Positions 12,037-30,035 of a DNA stretch of 64,000 nt are shown piece by piece. A program made the translations under genes and the position numbers. Origin of the DNA: Akebia trifoliata. Taxonomy: Eukaryota; Streptophyta; Magnoliopsida; Ranunculales; Lardizabalaceae. The notes under the pieces were generated by a model. That model was given only the letters and a program-made list of their open reading frames with translations. It made no database searches and was not told the DNA's origin. The stretch lies in contig CM030707.1 in NCBI GenBank assembly GCA_017979445.1, positions 21,272,586-21,336,585 on the forward strand, written 5' to 3'. Every line of letters starts with the position of its first letter. Position 1 is the stretch's first letter.

Positions 12037-16371
<4,335 letters not shown>

Positions 16372-19225
16372 AATCTCATTGACTTTTGACTAAACATTAT
16401 CTGATAAGTGCATTCTTGTACTTGTTTGACTTCACTTGTGGAGGGCAAAATCATTTAGTTTTCTATGAATAAATCATTTTGTTGTTGTTGTTGTTGTTGT
16501 TGTGTAATAATGTAAAATAATTAGGTTGATAATTGTGTGCATTTTTTTTTCCCGTTTTGAATGGTTATGTTGTGCGTACGTTTTGGATGATTACACACAA
16601 GCATAAGAATGAAAAATCAAACTCAATTCCTATTATAACTTAGCTCCTTGAACATTAATCTGTCATTGTTAGTATGAATTGTAAAGAGCAAATGTGGGCA
16701 AATGCTTATTTGAGATGTCCTATTTTTTTAAATTGATGACACACACACATTGACCTCAGTGGAGCAATCAAAATTTATCTAAATGCCTTCGTCTTCAACC
16801 TCTCTGTCCTCAAAATCTGTCATCTTTAACATCTCATAAAATAAAATAAAAAACATTGATTTTTTCTTCCCTAATATCCTATCTTCTTATAGAGGTTTCA
16901 AGGTTGGAAATAAAGAGAAAAAATATTAACCTGTAAGAGTTGAAGATGATGGATTGGAGGAGAAAAATCAAAATGTATTTTGGCATTTTCTATTGATCTC
17001 TCTCGAAGTCTATACTCTAGGGTATATAATCAATTTCATATAAGGGTATCTCAAATACTTATCAAAACATGTAAGTATATATCTAAATCATAAAAAATGA
17101 AAAAATTAAAAATTATGGGGACGAGGGGTGTCAATTGGTACCCATTTAATGGAATCAAATTCGAAACTGAAAACTCCAGTGCAGGTTTCCTTTTTATTGG
17201 AAAATTAGAATTGGGTCTAAAATGAAACCGAACCAAACAGAACCGATTGGAACTGGAATCATTATGTTCTATCCGATGGGTATCCGCAGTACCTGAAATC
17301 AATTTATTTGTCACTTTTTATATTATAAATGATTTAAGGTTTCCCTTCATTTTAAAATTAGTACATATTATGCAAAGCTCTTCAGTTTTCCATATAAATT
17401 TTAACTTTGGAAAAAAATCAACTTATACCTTTAGTAGAACAAATTATAACTAAATCGATAATTTTATAGATAATTTACTGATTTTTTAAAGGAAAAAAGA
17501 TTTTAGAATAATTTGAAATAATTTTTTCTCATTCGATTCTTGAGAATTGGAGTCGATGGGTACTCATGTTTTTGGCTGTTCGGGTTCTGGTTCCATTTCT
17601 GATAGAATTGAAATCAGAATTGAAAAAATATAACGATTTTGATTCTAAGGATCTTAAGAATCGAATCAGAACTGACCTATTTTAATCTTCTAATCAATTG
17701 TTGGATGACATGAATTATTTTAAGATTCAAGTCAAATCAGATTCAGGTTGTTCACAATGCTAAACAACTCTGAAACTGAAGATCAGCTTTGAAGTGGAAA
17801 AAAGTATAGCAACTTCAAGTTGGAAAACATGGTGGGAGAACCATGGCGTCCAAACTTAGCATCGTTCTTATAGTTACCGGAAGGACAATGCTAACTTCAA
17901 CCCTCCATCAACATGTCCGTTGGGATGTTAGGGAGTTACGGACTCCCTAAGAAAAATGTATCCCTAGGAAAAAGTGTATTAATCCTTAGAAGATTGAATC
18001 CCATCTTCAGGAAATCAACATTTTTCCTCTGATCCTAACTGTCTTGTTGATGGACAACCTCAATCATGGGTTGAGGCTAGAAATGTCCTTATCAGAATGA
18101 TCACATTTCATGCATAATTGGGATTCCAATGATGACAAGACTTTGGAAATCATCGCTAAAAATATTACTAATAATTACTATAAAAATCATATAGAAAAAG
18201 AGATGTTTTTCTTGATTAATTGGATAATTGACTTGCATCAAATTTTTTTAATTTACATTGGTCTCAATGGATACCTATTTAGTTGGAATCGAACCAAAAT
18301 AAAATATCCTGATTTTAGATCTCTTTTTATTGGAACAAATTAGAATTGGGTCTTTTAGAATCAAATTAATTGAGAGCTGGAATCAATATAAATCGAAATC
18401 GATTAAGAAGTAAATTTTTGATCCATTAATTTGATAATCAAAACTTAAATCGATAGATACTAAAACCAACTAAATTTAATGATTCAGATTCCTTTAGGAG
18501 TAGAACCAGAACCAAAACATTGACACCAATAGAAACCAAAACCGATTAAATTTAATGCTTCTGTTCCTTTAGGAGCTGAACCATTGACATCTCACATTTC
18601 ACAAAATATTTCATGTCACCATCAAAAGATATCATGTGTCCCAAGAAAGATTGAATTTTAGAGGGAAAAAAAAACATGGAAAAAGGAAACTGTCTTTGTT
18701 GAAATGCGTCAAATCTTTATAATAAAATGTAACGGCGTTCTTCCTAATGTTTATCCCCCCCCCCCCCCCCTAAGTGGAGATTGGGATTTAATCATGTCAC
18801 GAATCTTGAGGAATAATTTCAACTTTATTCTTTTTCTCATTCTTTTACAAGAATACCTCTTCAATTTTATTGTATTTTCTCTTCTACCATTTTCCAATGA
18901 TACTCCCTCACAACTTTTTCTGCTTTTACCCTTCTTTCACTTTTTTATTAATCTCCTTATGACCTTGTTATCTTCCCGTGGGTCCCTAATTCATTGGTAG
19001 GGTATTGAATCTAGAATCGATTGAAACCGAACCAGTTCTTGGTACTGTTTGCTTGTAGTTTGTGAAACGTAGCGAACTCAATGAACCGCTTTTTTTATAT
19101 TCTTTTTTACATGCCCCTCCCTCCACATGTTGATAATGTTTGAGATATCCCCCTAAAATGTTAATTTGACAGCATGTCCCTTTGACCTTGGTCTTTATTA
19201 ATAGATGATGAAAAATAACTAAAAT
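16372..19225. other. Intergenic, low-complexity and repeat-like
   Basis: A TTG microsatellite lies near 16480. Stretches near 17130-17680 and 18280-18590 repeat GAACCGA/GAATCGAA-type words in both directions, probably decayed non-coding repeats. A run of 16 C lies at 18755-18770. No gene was recognised. Confidence 0.5.
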
Positions 19226-20190
19226 CAACTTATTTGCTAATAAAGTAGAAAGTCCATCCAAATTGAACATTCCACCATCTTTACCAAATTTTCTTGGGTA
19301 AAACCCCAAATCTTAATCTTATATTTTTATGAAAATTAAATTAAAATAAGAAAAAAAAAAGACATAATATTTAAATTACCTAGTAAATGTAAATCAGCCT
19401 AACAAAATTGAACCAGATTCAACCGTGGTCTAACCGATTTGACAAATTTTTTGTACAATTGTGGATAAATTCACTCGATGGGCCTGCAAGGACTAAACCA
19501 GTGCTGGGAAATTAACTCATGGGCTTGTGTGAGAGGTACGCAAATCAAATGGCTAAGAATTTCTAATCAGATTGAATTTTGATTTGTGGTTTAGGAAGGA
19601 CCGTGGGCCTATTTGAATGGTTCAATACATGAGAAATTCACTCATGGACCGAATTATTCACTCGTCCACAAGGGACCATGGGTCAAAAGCACAAACATGA
19701 GCTGGCCAAATGCAGCGTTCCAGAAGATTCTTTGAAACTTTCAAGTATGTTCTCTCAGTTTGGGGTTATTTTTCACCCACGTGTCTAATCGTGAGAAGGC
19801 ACTTTATGTAAAGAAAATTTTCGCTGAAAATTATATAAGAATACTGATTTTCTAAAGTCTTTCTCTTTGTCAATGCTCGGCTGACGTGGCATGAATTTGG
19901 AATCATTAGATCTGTTTTGTATCCCAAGAAAAAAAGATGTATAATTCTGTGTCCATATCATGTCAGCGGAGCATTGACATTGAATACTTTCTACTTAGAA
20001 AATCATTATTCACTGTATAATGGACCCAGTTACTCATTTGCTTCTTTCGTTCATATAATAAATAGACACGTGTATACAGATTAGATATACGATGATGTAA
20101 TATCAACCCCACTCTCAAGATACCTGTATTTTAAAATAATACATAACTTTGGTCTTCTCAGACAGACTAATTGAAAATGACCACTAAATG
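19226..20190. repeat. Unclassified dispersed repeat, copy B
   Basis: Here the two halves found apart at 6108-6480 and 7681-8160 are adjacent, so this copy is either the ancestral short form or an internally deleted one. It ends just upstream of the ELIP segmental duplication. Confidence 0.7.
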
Positions 20191-20734
20191 CCTTCCTTCA
20201 GGTTCTAAGGTTGGAGATAAGAATCTTAGCTTGATTTTGATACATTTCTCAAGGTTTTGGTAAATATTTGGGGTATCAATAAATCCATTGTTTTTAACCC
20301 CTCACCTCTATCCATTTCTACTTTAAAATTGAAATTTTTTGCTCTAGTGGTTTAAAGGTTGTTGAAGTAAATAGAATCTTATGGTCAAAAGGATAAGATA
20401 AAATTTTTACCCAAGAAGGTAAAGAGGACTGGTTTTGAGGGAAGTAAAATCAAAGGGGTTTTGAAGTTTTCACAACAGGCTGGAAGAAGAGGGCATTTAG
20501 ATCATTTTTTTCATTAGTCTATTTGAAAAGACGGAAGTCAAGGAGTAATGTCGTCACTTTGAAAATATGGGCTACCTCAAAATGTGTAAAAATAAGACGA
20601 TCTAGTACTCGTCGAAATGTGTAAATGTCACTGTGTATGTGAAGCTAATGCGACAAAACTTAAAAGGTCACAAGAAAGTAAGTATATCGTGTAGGTTGTA
20701 GAGTCTTCGATTGTATTTAGTGGTTAATGTGAAG

Positions 20735-20830
20735 CCACGTCCATGTTGCCTTAAATGCTTGGTTGGTGGAAGAAGGCGACGTGGATGGACTTATAACCAA
20801 CGCACTCATAGCCTTTAATGCCTATAAATA
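20735..20830 (+). promoter_or_regulatory. ELIP copy 1 promoter: ACGT elements and TATA box
   Basis: CCACGT (20735-20740) and ACGTGG (20779-20784) are G-box/ABRE-type cores bound by bZIP factors in known light- and ABA-responsive promoters. TATAAATA is at 20823-20830, about 90 bp before the start codon. The same arrangement precedes copy 2. Factor binding is inferred. Confidence 0.6.
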
Positions 20831-20920
20831 TACAGCTCCTTCACTCTTTTAACTCATAACTTGAAAACCATCGAACACCTCATCCTACTATATTATTCTA
20901 CTACAAGTAACTCTTCTTCA

Positions 20921-21589
20921 ATGGCTTCAACAGCATCTGTGCAATCCATCTTCTCAAGCTCCATGACAGGTGTCATGCATAGAAGTAGTAGGCCAAACCT
21001 AACTCTCCCATCCACGTTCGTGCCACGTCAGAAAAGAACAGTCCGTTGCATGGCTGAGGAACAGCAGCAGGAGCAGCCAACAGTAACACCCATAACAAAT
21101 CCTACACCGCCACCACAGACTCGTCCCCCTCCTCCACCTAAACCAAAGGTTTGTAGTTATTGAATCATTTTTAAAAAGCACTTTTCAAGGTTTTTTAAAA
21201 GCACTTTTAAGTAACTTATTATGTTTCTGTACAACTGCATGCAGGTTAGCACGAATTTTTCGGATGTGTTGGCATTTAGTGGACCCGCACCAGAGAGGAT
21301 CAACGGTAGACTTGCGATGATAGGATTTGTTGCTGCTATGGCAGTTGAGGTAGCGAAAGGTGAAGATGTGGCAGCACAGTTGGCTAATGGAGGGATACCG
21401 TGGTTCTTAGGGACGACTGTCGTCCTGTCCCTCGCCTCCTTGATACCTTTGTTTCAAGGTGTTAGTGTTGAGTCAAAATCAGGAGGACTTTTTACTTCTG
21501 ATGCAGAAATGTGGAACGGTAGATTTGCGATGTTGGGTTTGGTAGCTTTGGTCTTCACTGAGTTTGTGAAGGGTGGGGCCCTTGTGTAA
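20921..21589 (+). CDS. ELIP: Early light-induced protein, copy 1
   Basis: Two exons (20921-21148 and 21245-21589) give 190 aa, the usual ELIP size. The first 45 or so residues are Ser/Thr/Arg-rich and fit a chloroplast transit peptide. A Pro-rich linker ([15 protein letters not shown]) precedes three predicted membrane helices. Helices 1 and 3 carry the chlorophyll-binding motifs [12 protein letters not shown] and [12 protein letters not shown], as in the LHC superfamily. ELIPs sit in thylakoids and bind pigment under high light or cold stress to limit photooxidation. The start is the ATG opening [11 protein letters not shown], shared with copy 2; an upstream in-frame ATG lies in the leader. 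Copy 2 has one more intron. It lies in a block duplicated at 27795-31100. Confidence 0.95.
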
Positions 21590-23199
21590 GGGACCACATC
21601 ATCTCTGATGTGTTTAATCATGATTAAAGGTTTTGTATGATTGTACGGCGTTCGAAATTGTAGATCTCTAAATAGGTATTTGTTGACGTAAACTTTACTC
21701 GCTTAACTTGTAAGAGAGAAAAAGAATAGAAATGAAAATTTCACTTTAAACCAATTATTTCGGTTCATGATTAAATCTCATATAATAATAGATCTGTTAT
21801 TGGCACCCAAACTTTTACCTATTACACCCCCAATTTCTTAAATTATTTGTCACACCCCAATTATACATTTTGGCATCCCAAACTTTAACTTCTTTATCAA
21901 CTATTTATTTATTTAATTTATTTTTATATGTTTTATTTATATGAAATATTACCATTTAAAATTTGCAATTAATCAAATCCTTTAGAGAGTCATATTATTT
22001 ATATGAATATATTCCATAAATACATTTTATATGTATTTTTTTTTTTTTTTTGTTTTATAAAAAAAGGTAAATATTTTATTATTATTATTATTGTTGTTGT
22101 TGTTGTTATTAATTTATTATGCAAAAACAATTTTATGAAACTTCCCTCACAAACCTTGCTTTTACTAATATCACTCATATATTTTTAAATGAAAAAATTA
22201 CCCCCCTGAACCAATAATTTTCTGATTTGCATCCGCACCAGCTTTTTATTATATCATTACTTAAATTAAATGGGGTGTGCAAGGGAAGGACCAACCATTC
22301 TTGACTTTTCATTATCACCTCTCATTTTTTCAAATATGATTAAAATCCAAATTCTACCATATTTTTCCCCTTTACTCCCTATAACTGGCCTATCCTTATT
22401 GGCTGCCTAACAATTTAATTAATTGAGTTGTTATAATAAGAATATGGTGTTTCTATATAAGCTCTCAACATATAAGAAATTGTTCTGTTGTGGACTCTAA
22501 ATCAAGCAAGTGTTTATTTGTTTTTAATTACCTCGTAATACGGAGGCTATAATAGCACTTGAAAAGAGTATGAGCCCACAATTAAGCCGCCGCACATTTT
22601 TATCTCAATTCTTTACAAATATTACAAATTGGATGCCAATTATTGTCGATCACTGCTAATAATGAAAGTACCTCAATATCAATAGGATTCTAATTTGGAA
22701 ATTTCAGTTGTAATTGAAACCTACTAATTTAAAGAAAGCTTCTAAAACTTTAAGAAAGCTCCTAAATCCTCTTTTCTCATCTATAAACGTGATTGATTTT
22801 ATCCAAATGAGAGAGAGAAGATTTGGATTCAAAATGGTCACAATGTTACTAAAGTGTAGAATTAAAAGTTATAATAAAAATCCAAAGAATTAACTATGTA
22901 CAAATTACCATGGAAGCTACAATCCTTACTTTCTAGGTTACTTGATAAAAAAATAATAGAGATTATTATTCGAAAGAACTATGATTAAATGAAGGTGCAA
23001 TCTGAGGGAAGTGGTAAATCTAACAGTTTATTTGTTGATAAGTATAATTTTAATTCTAAGAAAGGGGAAGAATGTACAAAGGTAGTCTAGGTGACCAACC
23101 TTATAAAAAAAGAGAAGAAAAAGAAAATCTAGGACTCTCATTTAAACATAATCAACAACAACAACAACAAAAAACCCTTAAAACACAAGGAAAAATTTG
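21590..23199. other. Downstream flank of ELIP copy 1
   Basis: About the first 600 bp match the flank of copy 2 (30036-31090). An uninterrupted TTTAAAATT at 21955-21963 is the empty site for the element inserted at 30564 in copy 2. The rest is AT-rich with GTT/ATT microsatellites near 22080. No gene. Confidence 0.65.
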
Positions 23200-24930
23200 C
23201 TCACAAAAAAAAATAATCACCCCCAATATGCTAATTATGATCTCCTAATAAGAAGAATTATTTTCTTGAAAAACTCTCTCATTTCTCTCCAACCAAATCT
23301 CTCAAAGCACTACTAAAGTTAGGATACTCCACAAGATCTTCTTTCTCCCAATGAACATAATTAGATTCCAACTTTGAAGAAAAGACAAGACAGAATTTGA
23401 GCACAATTAACTTAAGCCAAAGGGTAAAAATAAGAAGTCCCATATGGACGAAGATAGCAGGCAATGCAACAAGATGTGGAACAAGAACTCCCCACTTGAT
23501 TTACATAAAGAACAAAAGTTTGGGATTACAAAACATCTTTTAATGAGGTGATCTAAAGTAAGAATTTTGATATGAAACACCAACTAAATGAAGAACACTT
23601 TAAATGACACTTTTGTGGCCCAAATATGTGAGGAGGAGAATTCAACTAAAGGGAGAAGGATCCACAAAGTTGAGAAAAATATTTCACAAAAAATAGTTAC
23701 CTTTGGTATAAATCCACTCCCGCCTATCTAATTCGGATAGCTCCCTTGGATTGATCTCAAGCTGGTTAGTTAAGTTTGTCAGCTCCTAGATCTCTCAATC
23801 GTTGAAAACACTTCTAAAACCCAAATCCCATAAGGAGCATTCCCAATGAGATTTAAGAAGACTGCAATTGACAAATTCTTTTTCTTTGATAACGTGTAAA
23901 GTTGTTGGAATTGGAGGCAAAGAGGTATAACACCACACCACCAGTCCTCCCAAATTTTCATTTTGTCGCACCTCGCCACTATAAATCTAATTAATTTCCT
24001 AAATTTTGAGCACACTCTCATGACCTCCTCACTCTCCCATCCATTTAATTTCTACCCATATTTTGTCTTAATCACCCTTCTCCAAAGACTTGATCATTCA
24101 TCCCCAAACCTCCACAACTACTTTTCTAGTAAATTCGAATTTAATATCCTAAAACCCATAATGCCCAAAACCCCCTTCTTTCTTTGGAGCACAAATCAAC
24201 TTTCACTTAGCTAAGTGAAATTTCTTATTCCCATCCTTGTCATTCCATTGGAATTCTCTAATCAACTTTTCTAACCGCTCTTCAATACACATAGGAATGG
24301 AGAACATAGATAAGTGGTATATCAAAATGCTTGTCAATATCCTTTTAATCAAAGTTAGTTTCCTTCCGTTAGATAGATATTTTACTTTCTAAGAACATAA
24401 TCGTTTTTTCCATCCTTTCAACCACCAGTTCCCAAATAGCCTTGCTCCTATATGTTATTCCTAAGGAAAGACCAAGATAATTCATCAATAAGTGATTCTT
24501 CTGGTAACTAAACATGGTGGCCCACCTAAAAGTTTTGGAACCTCTCGTACGCCAAACAGTTTGGACTTTCTTAGATTGATTGGTTGCCCATAAATCGCCT
24601 TGAAGCAACATAACATATCCCTTAACAATTTTACCTAATCTATTGAGGCATCTAAGAAGACGCCCAAGGTATCCTTTTGTAAATTGTAGGTGCGACCCTT
24701 GTAGACCATCCACCCCACTACGAAAGCCAAACAAGGCCCCTATGTTGGATTCTCTTATCAAGACTCTACCCAATGCCTCTACTAAAATAATACACAACAA
24801 AGGTGATAGGGGATCACCTTCCCTCAAGCCTCAGAAACTCTTAAAGAATTCAGTTGGACTCTAATTTACTAGGATTGAGAAAGATGTCGAAGACACACAC
24901 TTTGGACATAGGCTATCTTCAAACGAAACC
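23200..24930 (-). pseudogene. LINE (non-LTR retrotransposon) remnant, copy 1
   Basis: On the minus strand, GDPLSPLL and ALGR (24730-24827), then NYLGLSLG and YRSKAIWE...VERMEK (24370-24500) are the RT finger/palm and thumb regions of plant L1-type LINEs. The catalytic FADD is lost to a frameshift after HLQF. Further on, KIWEDWWCG...PL and LYTLS (23780-23970) match the C-terminal region. Frameshifts and stops throughout. The same LINE lies downstream of ELIP copy 2. Confidence 0.85.
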
Positions 24931-27794
24931 CAAGGGTTGCTGAGATGGACGTAACACACCTCAATGAAGCGAAGGTCTTGAGTTCGAGGTGAGATGGTCA
25001 AACTTGGATTGATTGTGGATTACACTCTTGAGGATTGGGAAAGCAAAATAGTCAAAACATTAAGAAGGGAAGAAAAGAAAGTGGAGAGTCAAAAAGAACA
25101 CTAAACTATTGTCAAACTTGGATAAATCATAGATTTCATTCTCATTATTTGAAACAGCAAGATGATCAAATGGATCTTACCTCCACGTGGCACCCTAGAG
25201 CATGTTAAGTTTCCAAGTGGATGTTGAACAAAAAATTCTAAGAACTCTAAAAAATATATATAAAAATATTTTTCACCATATATGTGTGTGTGTATTTGAA
25301 AGACATCTAAAATTGACAACAATTTTTACACAACCACTTGGATGCTATATGTTCATTGTGTAAAGATATTTCTGAAAAAAAAATAAGAACAAATATAAAT
25401 TTAAAAACCTACTTTAGATTGGCAAGTATGGTCAATCCCCTAAGGAATGGGGGACTAATATTCTAGGATTTAGAATCCAAAGGAAAAATGGTTTGATTTT
25501 TGGAGAAAAATTAAAAACTAATTAAATTAACTAAAAATTCTGAATTGGACAACATCTAAGGAGACTAAATCCACCTTGGATATTTAATTTAATTTAATTC
25601 ATTTTTGGATAACTCAAATCAAGAAATCGGTAAAGGTTCTTGATTCAAAAAGTTTAACAATAAAAACTCATTTTTTTAAATAAATCTAAGAATTGATTAT
25701 GATTTCATTTCTTTCAAAAATTTTATCATCCAATGATCTTACAATATAGCGAGCATCCGATATAATGAATTTTTTCAATAGTAACTGATCACATCCAAGA
25801 TGAGGGAAAAAGGAAAAAAGAAATAACAAAATTTTAGCAATAAGGATTGTTGAAGAGAAATCTATTAAGAACTTTGAAAATATACTAGAACTTTAAAATT
25901 AAAATTAAAATTAAAATTAATTAAACATCTTGACTTCATCAATCTCCTTAGATTGAGAGATTAGTCAATACTTATTCTAGAAAATTTACAAGTAAATAGA
26001 TAGAAAATAACTTATCTTTTATTGATATCTGAAATAAAAATGCAACAAATACTTGTCTTTCAATTTGTAGAAAATATAACTAAAATCTAATATAAAAAGA
26101 GAAGAAAAAGAGATTAAGAGAGGAGCGAGAGACAAAAGAGTACGCCAAGAGAGAATCCAAAAACTGAGAGAGTTAATATATTTTTATAGATAAAAACTAG
26201 GGTTGATAAGGCAACACGTTTTCGCTATTTTTTCATTTGAATTAAATCTTCTATGTGAAATAGAATTATCTTCCCATCTCAATTAGTGTTCTAACCTCAC
26301 TGACCTTGATCCGTTTTAATAACCAAGTAAAAACGTTATGTTCAAGATAGTAAAATGTGATAGACTTGGAGTCTCTGCCTTGTTATATGTTTTTGATCCC
26401 ACTCAAAGTTCGGATTAACTTTATTACATGAAATACAAATTCCACTGAATTAATTTTCTAATACTAATATCTCATCCTATTTCGATAAGTGAGTCAAAAG
26501 TTATGGTTAAAACGGTATGAACTAGCAGATTTAGAACTTGATCCTATCAATCTGGAATCATTGAATCTCTTGGATCATGCTTTGACTTTGATAATTTACT
26601 TTTGACTTTGGTAGTTGTTTCACTTTTTGATTATTTAATTCCCATATATTTTACCTACAAGAAATAGACATATAATTAAACCCTAGAAATTCATGAAAAT
26701 ACATATAATTTAATTAATAAAATATAATTTATATTGACTTAACTATTATGCATGATTTTATGAAGAAATCGTAGTTATTAAGTTAGAAAACCTTGATTTT
26801 TTTATTTTAACTTTTTCACTAATTTGACTTTTGTTTCTTTTAAATCTTTTCACTGCATTCTGCATTCCATATTTTAAATTTATTTTATCAAATTTTTTTC
26901 ATGACACATTTTTTTAAAGCAGGTAGTCCTTCTCGAGATATCCAGTATAATCTTAAGGTTGTTGTCCAATATGTAGATCCCCCATTCTATTTTTCATTTT
27001 ATCAAGTTCAACATTAGCCAGATTAGTCAACATGTATATATTTCGATGCAACAACAAGATATTATTTGTAACAAGCAGTGTTAATAATGAATTTGCCTCC
27101 TTTCGTCAAGCTGCTACACCAATGTGGTACTTGTTAAATATCCTCCATTAATGCTCAAGTTAAAACCAAAACAACAGAAAGTAATGTTTATAAGATTGAA
27201 CTACCACCTCATGGCTCCTTCCCTTCTTTATAGGTCAATTCATTTCCGTAATTCCCACCTTGGACATGCAACCCGTTTCGTTATTGAAGGAGATTTGTCC
27301 TTATCCTCTCCTGAACCTTTGGGTTAGATAAAGGAAAGCCTTTACGAGATTGGAAGTTATATATTCTGAAAAGAATGTGATTAATATGTTCAATTACTCC
27401 AAGATTCTTGGGATACTTTTATAGTCTGATTGGAGGAATACACTTCCTAACTATCTCATATACATTTAGATTCAACTAAACATAATTTTTTTGTTAAATA
27501 AATTGGATTAAAAGATGACCTATCATGAGATATTATTTTTATTTTAAAAAAATATTTAAATCGTTAAAAGTTAATTATTTTTATCAAAACATACAAAAAT
27601 AAAATTTACTCAAATGAGATTACTAAACTTGGGTGAGATTTAAAAAATGTGAACAACCCAACCTTATACAAGTCAACATGAAAAACCATTCACATAAACC
27701 ATCTCATTCGTTCACAAATGATACGAAGATGACTCGGACGAATCATCTTATTCTCCAACAATTCTAGTATGATTGCATTGCTTTTCAAACAACC
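24931..27794. other. Intergenic, no gene recognised
   Basis: Very AT-rich. A CAGGTAGTCCTTCTCGAGAT segment near 26921 resembles one at 43210 inside the Athila element, so part of 25900-27000 may be a degenerate relative. A short open stretch at 27124-27327 has no recognisable similarity. Confidence 0.4.
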
Positions 27795-28417
27795 CATGCC
27801 CTTAGTTTTCTCAAAGAGACTAATCGAAAATGACCTAAATGCCTCCATCTCCAACCTCTGTCTAGAAAAAACACCTATTGTAAAAGTCTTTGATTTTTTT
27901 TTTCTCAAAAGTTCAACTTTTCCCCAGACAACCTACATTTTCCTTGAGGTTCTAAGCTTGGAGATAATAGTCTTAGCTTGATTTTGATATACTTCTCAAG
28001 GTTTTGGTAAATATTTTGGACACCAATAAATCCATTGTTTACAACCTATCGTTGTCCTTTTTCTACTTTTAAAATTCCTTTTATGTTCTAATGGTTTAAA
28101 GGTTGTTGAAGTACATAGAATCTTATGGTCGAAGCATAGGATAAAATTTTTACCAAAAAAGGTTTAGATGCCTGGTTTTGAGGGAAGTAAAATCTAGAGG
28201 TTTGAAAGTTTTGATTACAAGTTTGAAGAAAAGAGCATTTGGATCATTTTTCCTTAGTTTATTTGCAAAGACGAAGGTCAATGAGTAACGTCATCACTTT
28301 GAAAACATGGGGTATCTCAAATGTGTCAAAATAAGATTATCTAGTACTCGTCAAAATGTGAGAATGTCACTGTGGAAGTGAAGCTAATACGACAAAACTT
28401 AAATAGTTATGAGAAAG

Positions 28418-28606
28418 GAGTTCGGATCCTATGCACCCAGGGTGGAGGAACACCTCAATACATGACACGTCAACCACATTTCAAGGAAATTTTGAAAAGG
28501 AGATATTTCCAGCTTTAGTTCCTTGAAATATGGCTAACGTGGCATGTATTGAAGTGTGGGAAGAAGGTTTTATTCCTCCATCCTAGGTGCACACAATCTG
28601 GATTAC
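28418..28606. mobile_element. Mutator-like MITE a, upstream of ELIP copy 2
   Basis: Inverted ends around CACCCAGGGTGGAGGAA and its complement TTCCTCCATCCTAGGTG. The 9-bp flanks ATGAGAAAG (28409-28417) and ACAAGAAAG (28607-28615) are a slightly decayed duplication. The ELIP copy 1 flank reads a single ACAAGAAAG (about 20670), i.e. the empty site. Confidence 0.75.
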
Positions 28607-28659
28607 ACAAGAAAGTATATCATGTAGGCTGTAGAGTCTTCAATTGTATTTAGTAGTTA

Positions 28660-29158
28660 GAGTCCAGACCCTATGCATCCAAGGTGGAGGAATGAAATCC
28701 TCCTCCCATGGAAACGAATCCTTTGTAGTACCTTGCAGCACAAATCCTATGGATGAGAGAGAACTATCTTAGATATAATTAAAAAAAAATTAACATCTAA
28801 GTTTTTTGTGATCATGATTTAGATCTAATTTTAAAAAAAATTCAAAAAACAATTTTTTCTTCTAGATTCATATCTTAGAAAATGAATGACTATTGAACAC
28901 TCAATATTTTAAATGTAGAATCTAAGAGTGACTTATGTGGCATTCTTTCAATCGTTGGATCTGTGCAACATGGTGCTATAGGAATTGTGTGCTATAGAGG
29001 ATCAGCTTCCTCCTCCCACACCTCAATACATGCTAAATTAATTACATTTCATTTAATTAGACTTTAAAATATCTCCTTTACTTTGAATAGCACCTTAGGT
29101 GGCATGTATTGAGTTGTAGGAGGAGTCCTCCACCCAGGGTGGACACGATCTGGATTCT
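28660..29158. mobile_element. Mutator-like MITE b, upstream of ELIP copy 2
   Basis: It is 499 bp, with ends GAGTCCAGACCCTATGCATC and, inverted, AGAATCCAGATCGTG. The 9-bp duplication TAGTAGTTA is perfect (28651-28659, 29159-29167). Copy 1 has a single TAGTGGTTA. Same family as MITE a. Its right end is about 90 bp upstream of the TATA box. Confidence 0.85.
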
Positions 29159-29175
29159 TAGTAGTTAATGTGAAG

Positions 29176-29253
29176 CCACGTCCATTGTTGTCTTAAATGC
29201 GACGTGGACGGACTTATAACCACCACACAACTTGCCTTTGATACCTATAAATA
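29176..29253 (+). promoter_or_regulatory. ELIP copy 2 promoter: ACGT elements and TATA box
   Basis: CCACGT (29176-29181), ACGTGG (29202-29207) and TATAAATA (29246-29253) keep the order seen in copy 1, with closer spacing between the ACGT cores (26 versus 44 bp). The proximal promoter lies just downstream of MITE b. Confidence 0.6.
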
Positions 29254-29336
29254 TAGCTTCTAGAGTTACTTAACTCATAACTTCAGAACTCTCGAACACT
29301 TCGTCCTACCATATTATTCTACTTTCAGAAATTCAA

Positions 29337-30035
29337 ATGGCTTCATCAGCATCTGTGCATTCCATATTCTCAAGCAGCATGACACATGTCATGCATAGAA
29401 GCAGTAAGCCAAACCTAACACTCCCATCCACATTCGTGCCAAGTCAGAAACGAACAGTCCGTTGCATGGCTGAGGTATTGTAGATTATAAACTACTTTTC
29501 GTTATATTTCATGAGAAATGATTCCCTGCATCTAACGGTTGAGAAATGATTTACCTGTGCAGCCAACAGTAACACCTCCTCCCCCTAAACCAAAGGTAGG
29601 TAGTAATAGAATCACTTTTAAAAAGCACTTGTCCAGGTTTTCCAAAAGCACTTTTAAGTGACTTATGTTTCTGTACAACTCTGCGTGCAGGATAGCAAGA
29701 AGTTTTTGGATGTGTTTGCATTTAGTGGGCCCGCACCAGAGAGGATCAACGGTAGACTTGCGATGATAGGATTTGTTGCTGCGATGGCAGTTGAGGTAAC
29801 GAAAGGTGAAGATGTGGCAGCACAGTTGGCTAATGGAGGGATACCGTGGTTCTTAGGGACGACTGTGGTCCTGTCCCTGGCCTCTTTGATACCTTTGTTG
29901 CAAGGTATGAGTGTGGAATCCAAATCAGAAGGAGTGATGACTTCTGATGCAGAAATGTGGAACGGTAGATTTGCGATGTTGGGTTTGGTGGCATTGGTCT
30001 TCACTGAGTTTGTGAAGGGTGGGGCCCTTGTGTAA
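29337..30035 (+). CDS. ELIP: Early light-induced protein, copy 2
   Basis: Three exons (29337-29474, 29563-29595, 29691-30035) give 171 aa. It has the same transit-peptide-like N-terminus ([11 protein letters not shown]) and the same three-helix region with motifs [12 protein letters not shown] and [12 protein letters not shown]. The Pro-rich linker is shorter ([11 protein letters not shown], encoded by the 33-nt exon 2). Intron 1 (88 nt) has no counterpart in copy 1, where the reading frame continues through EEQQQEQ. Role as for copy 1: thylakoid photoprotection under light stress. All splice sites are GT-AG and there are no stops, so it looks functional. Confidence 0.93.

Noticed and set aside
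24940..25010. GGTCTTGAGTTCGAGGTGA near 24978, similar to a tRNA-type B box, as a possible second SINE
   Set aside because: No A box at the right spacing, no tail and no TSD; too weak to list.
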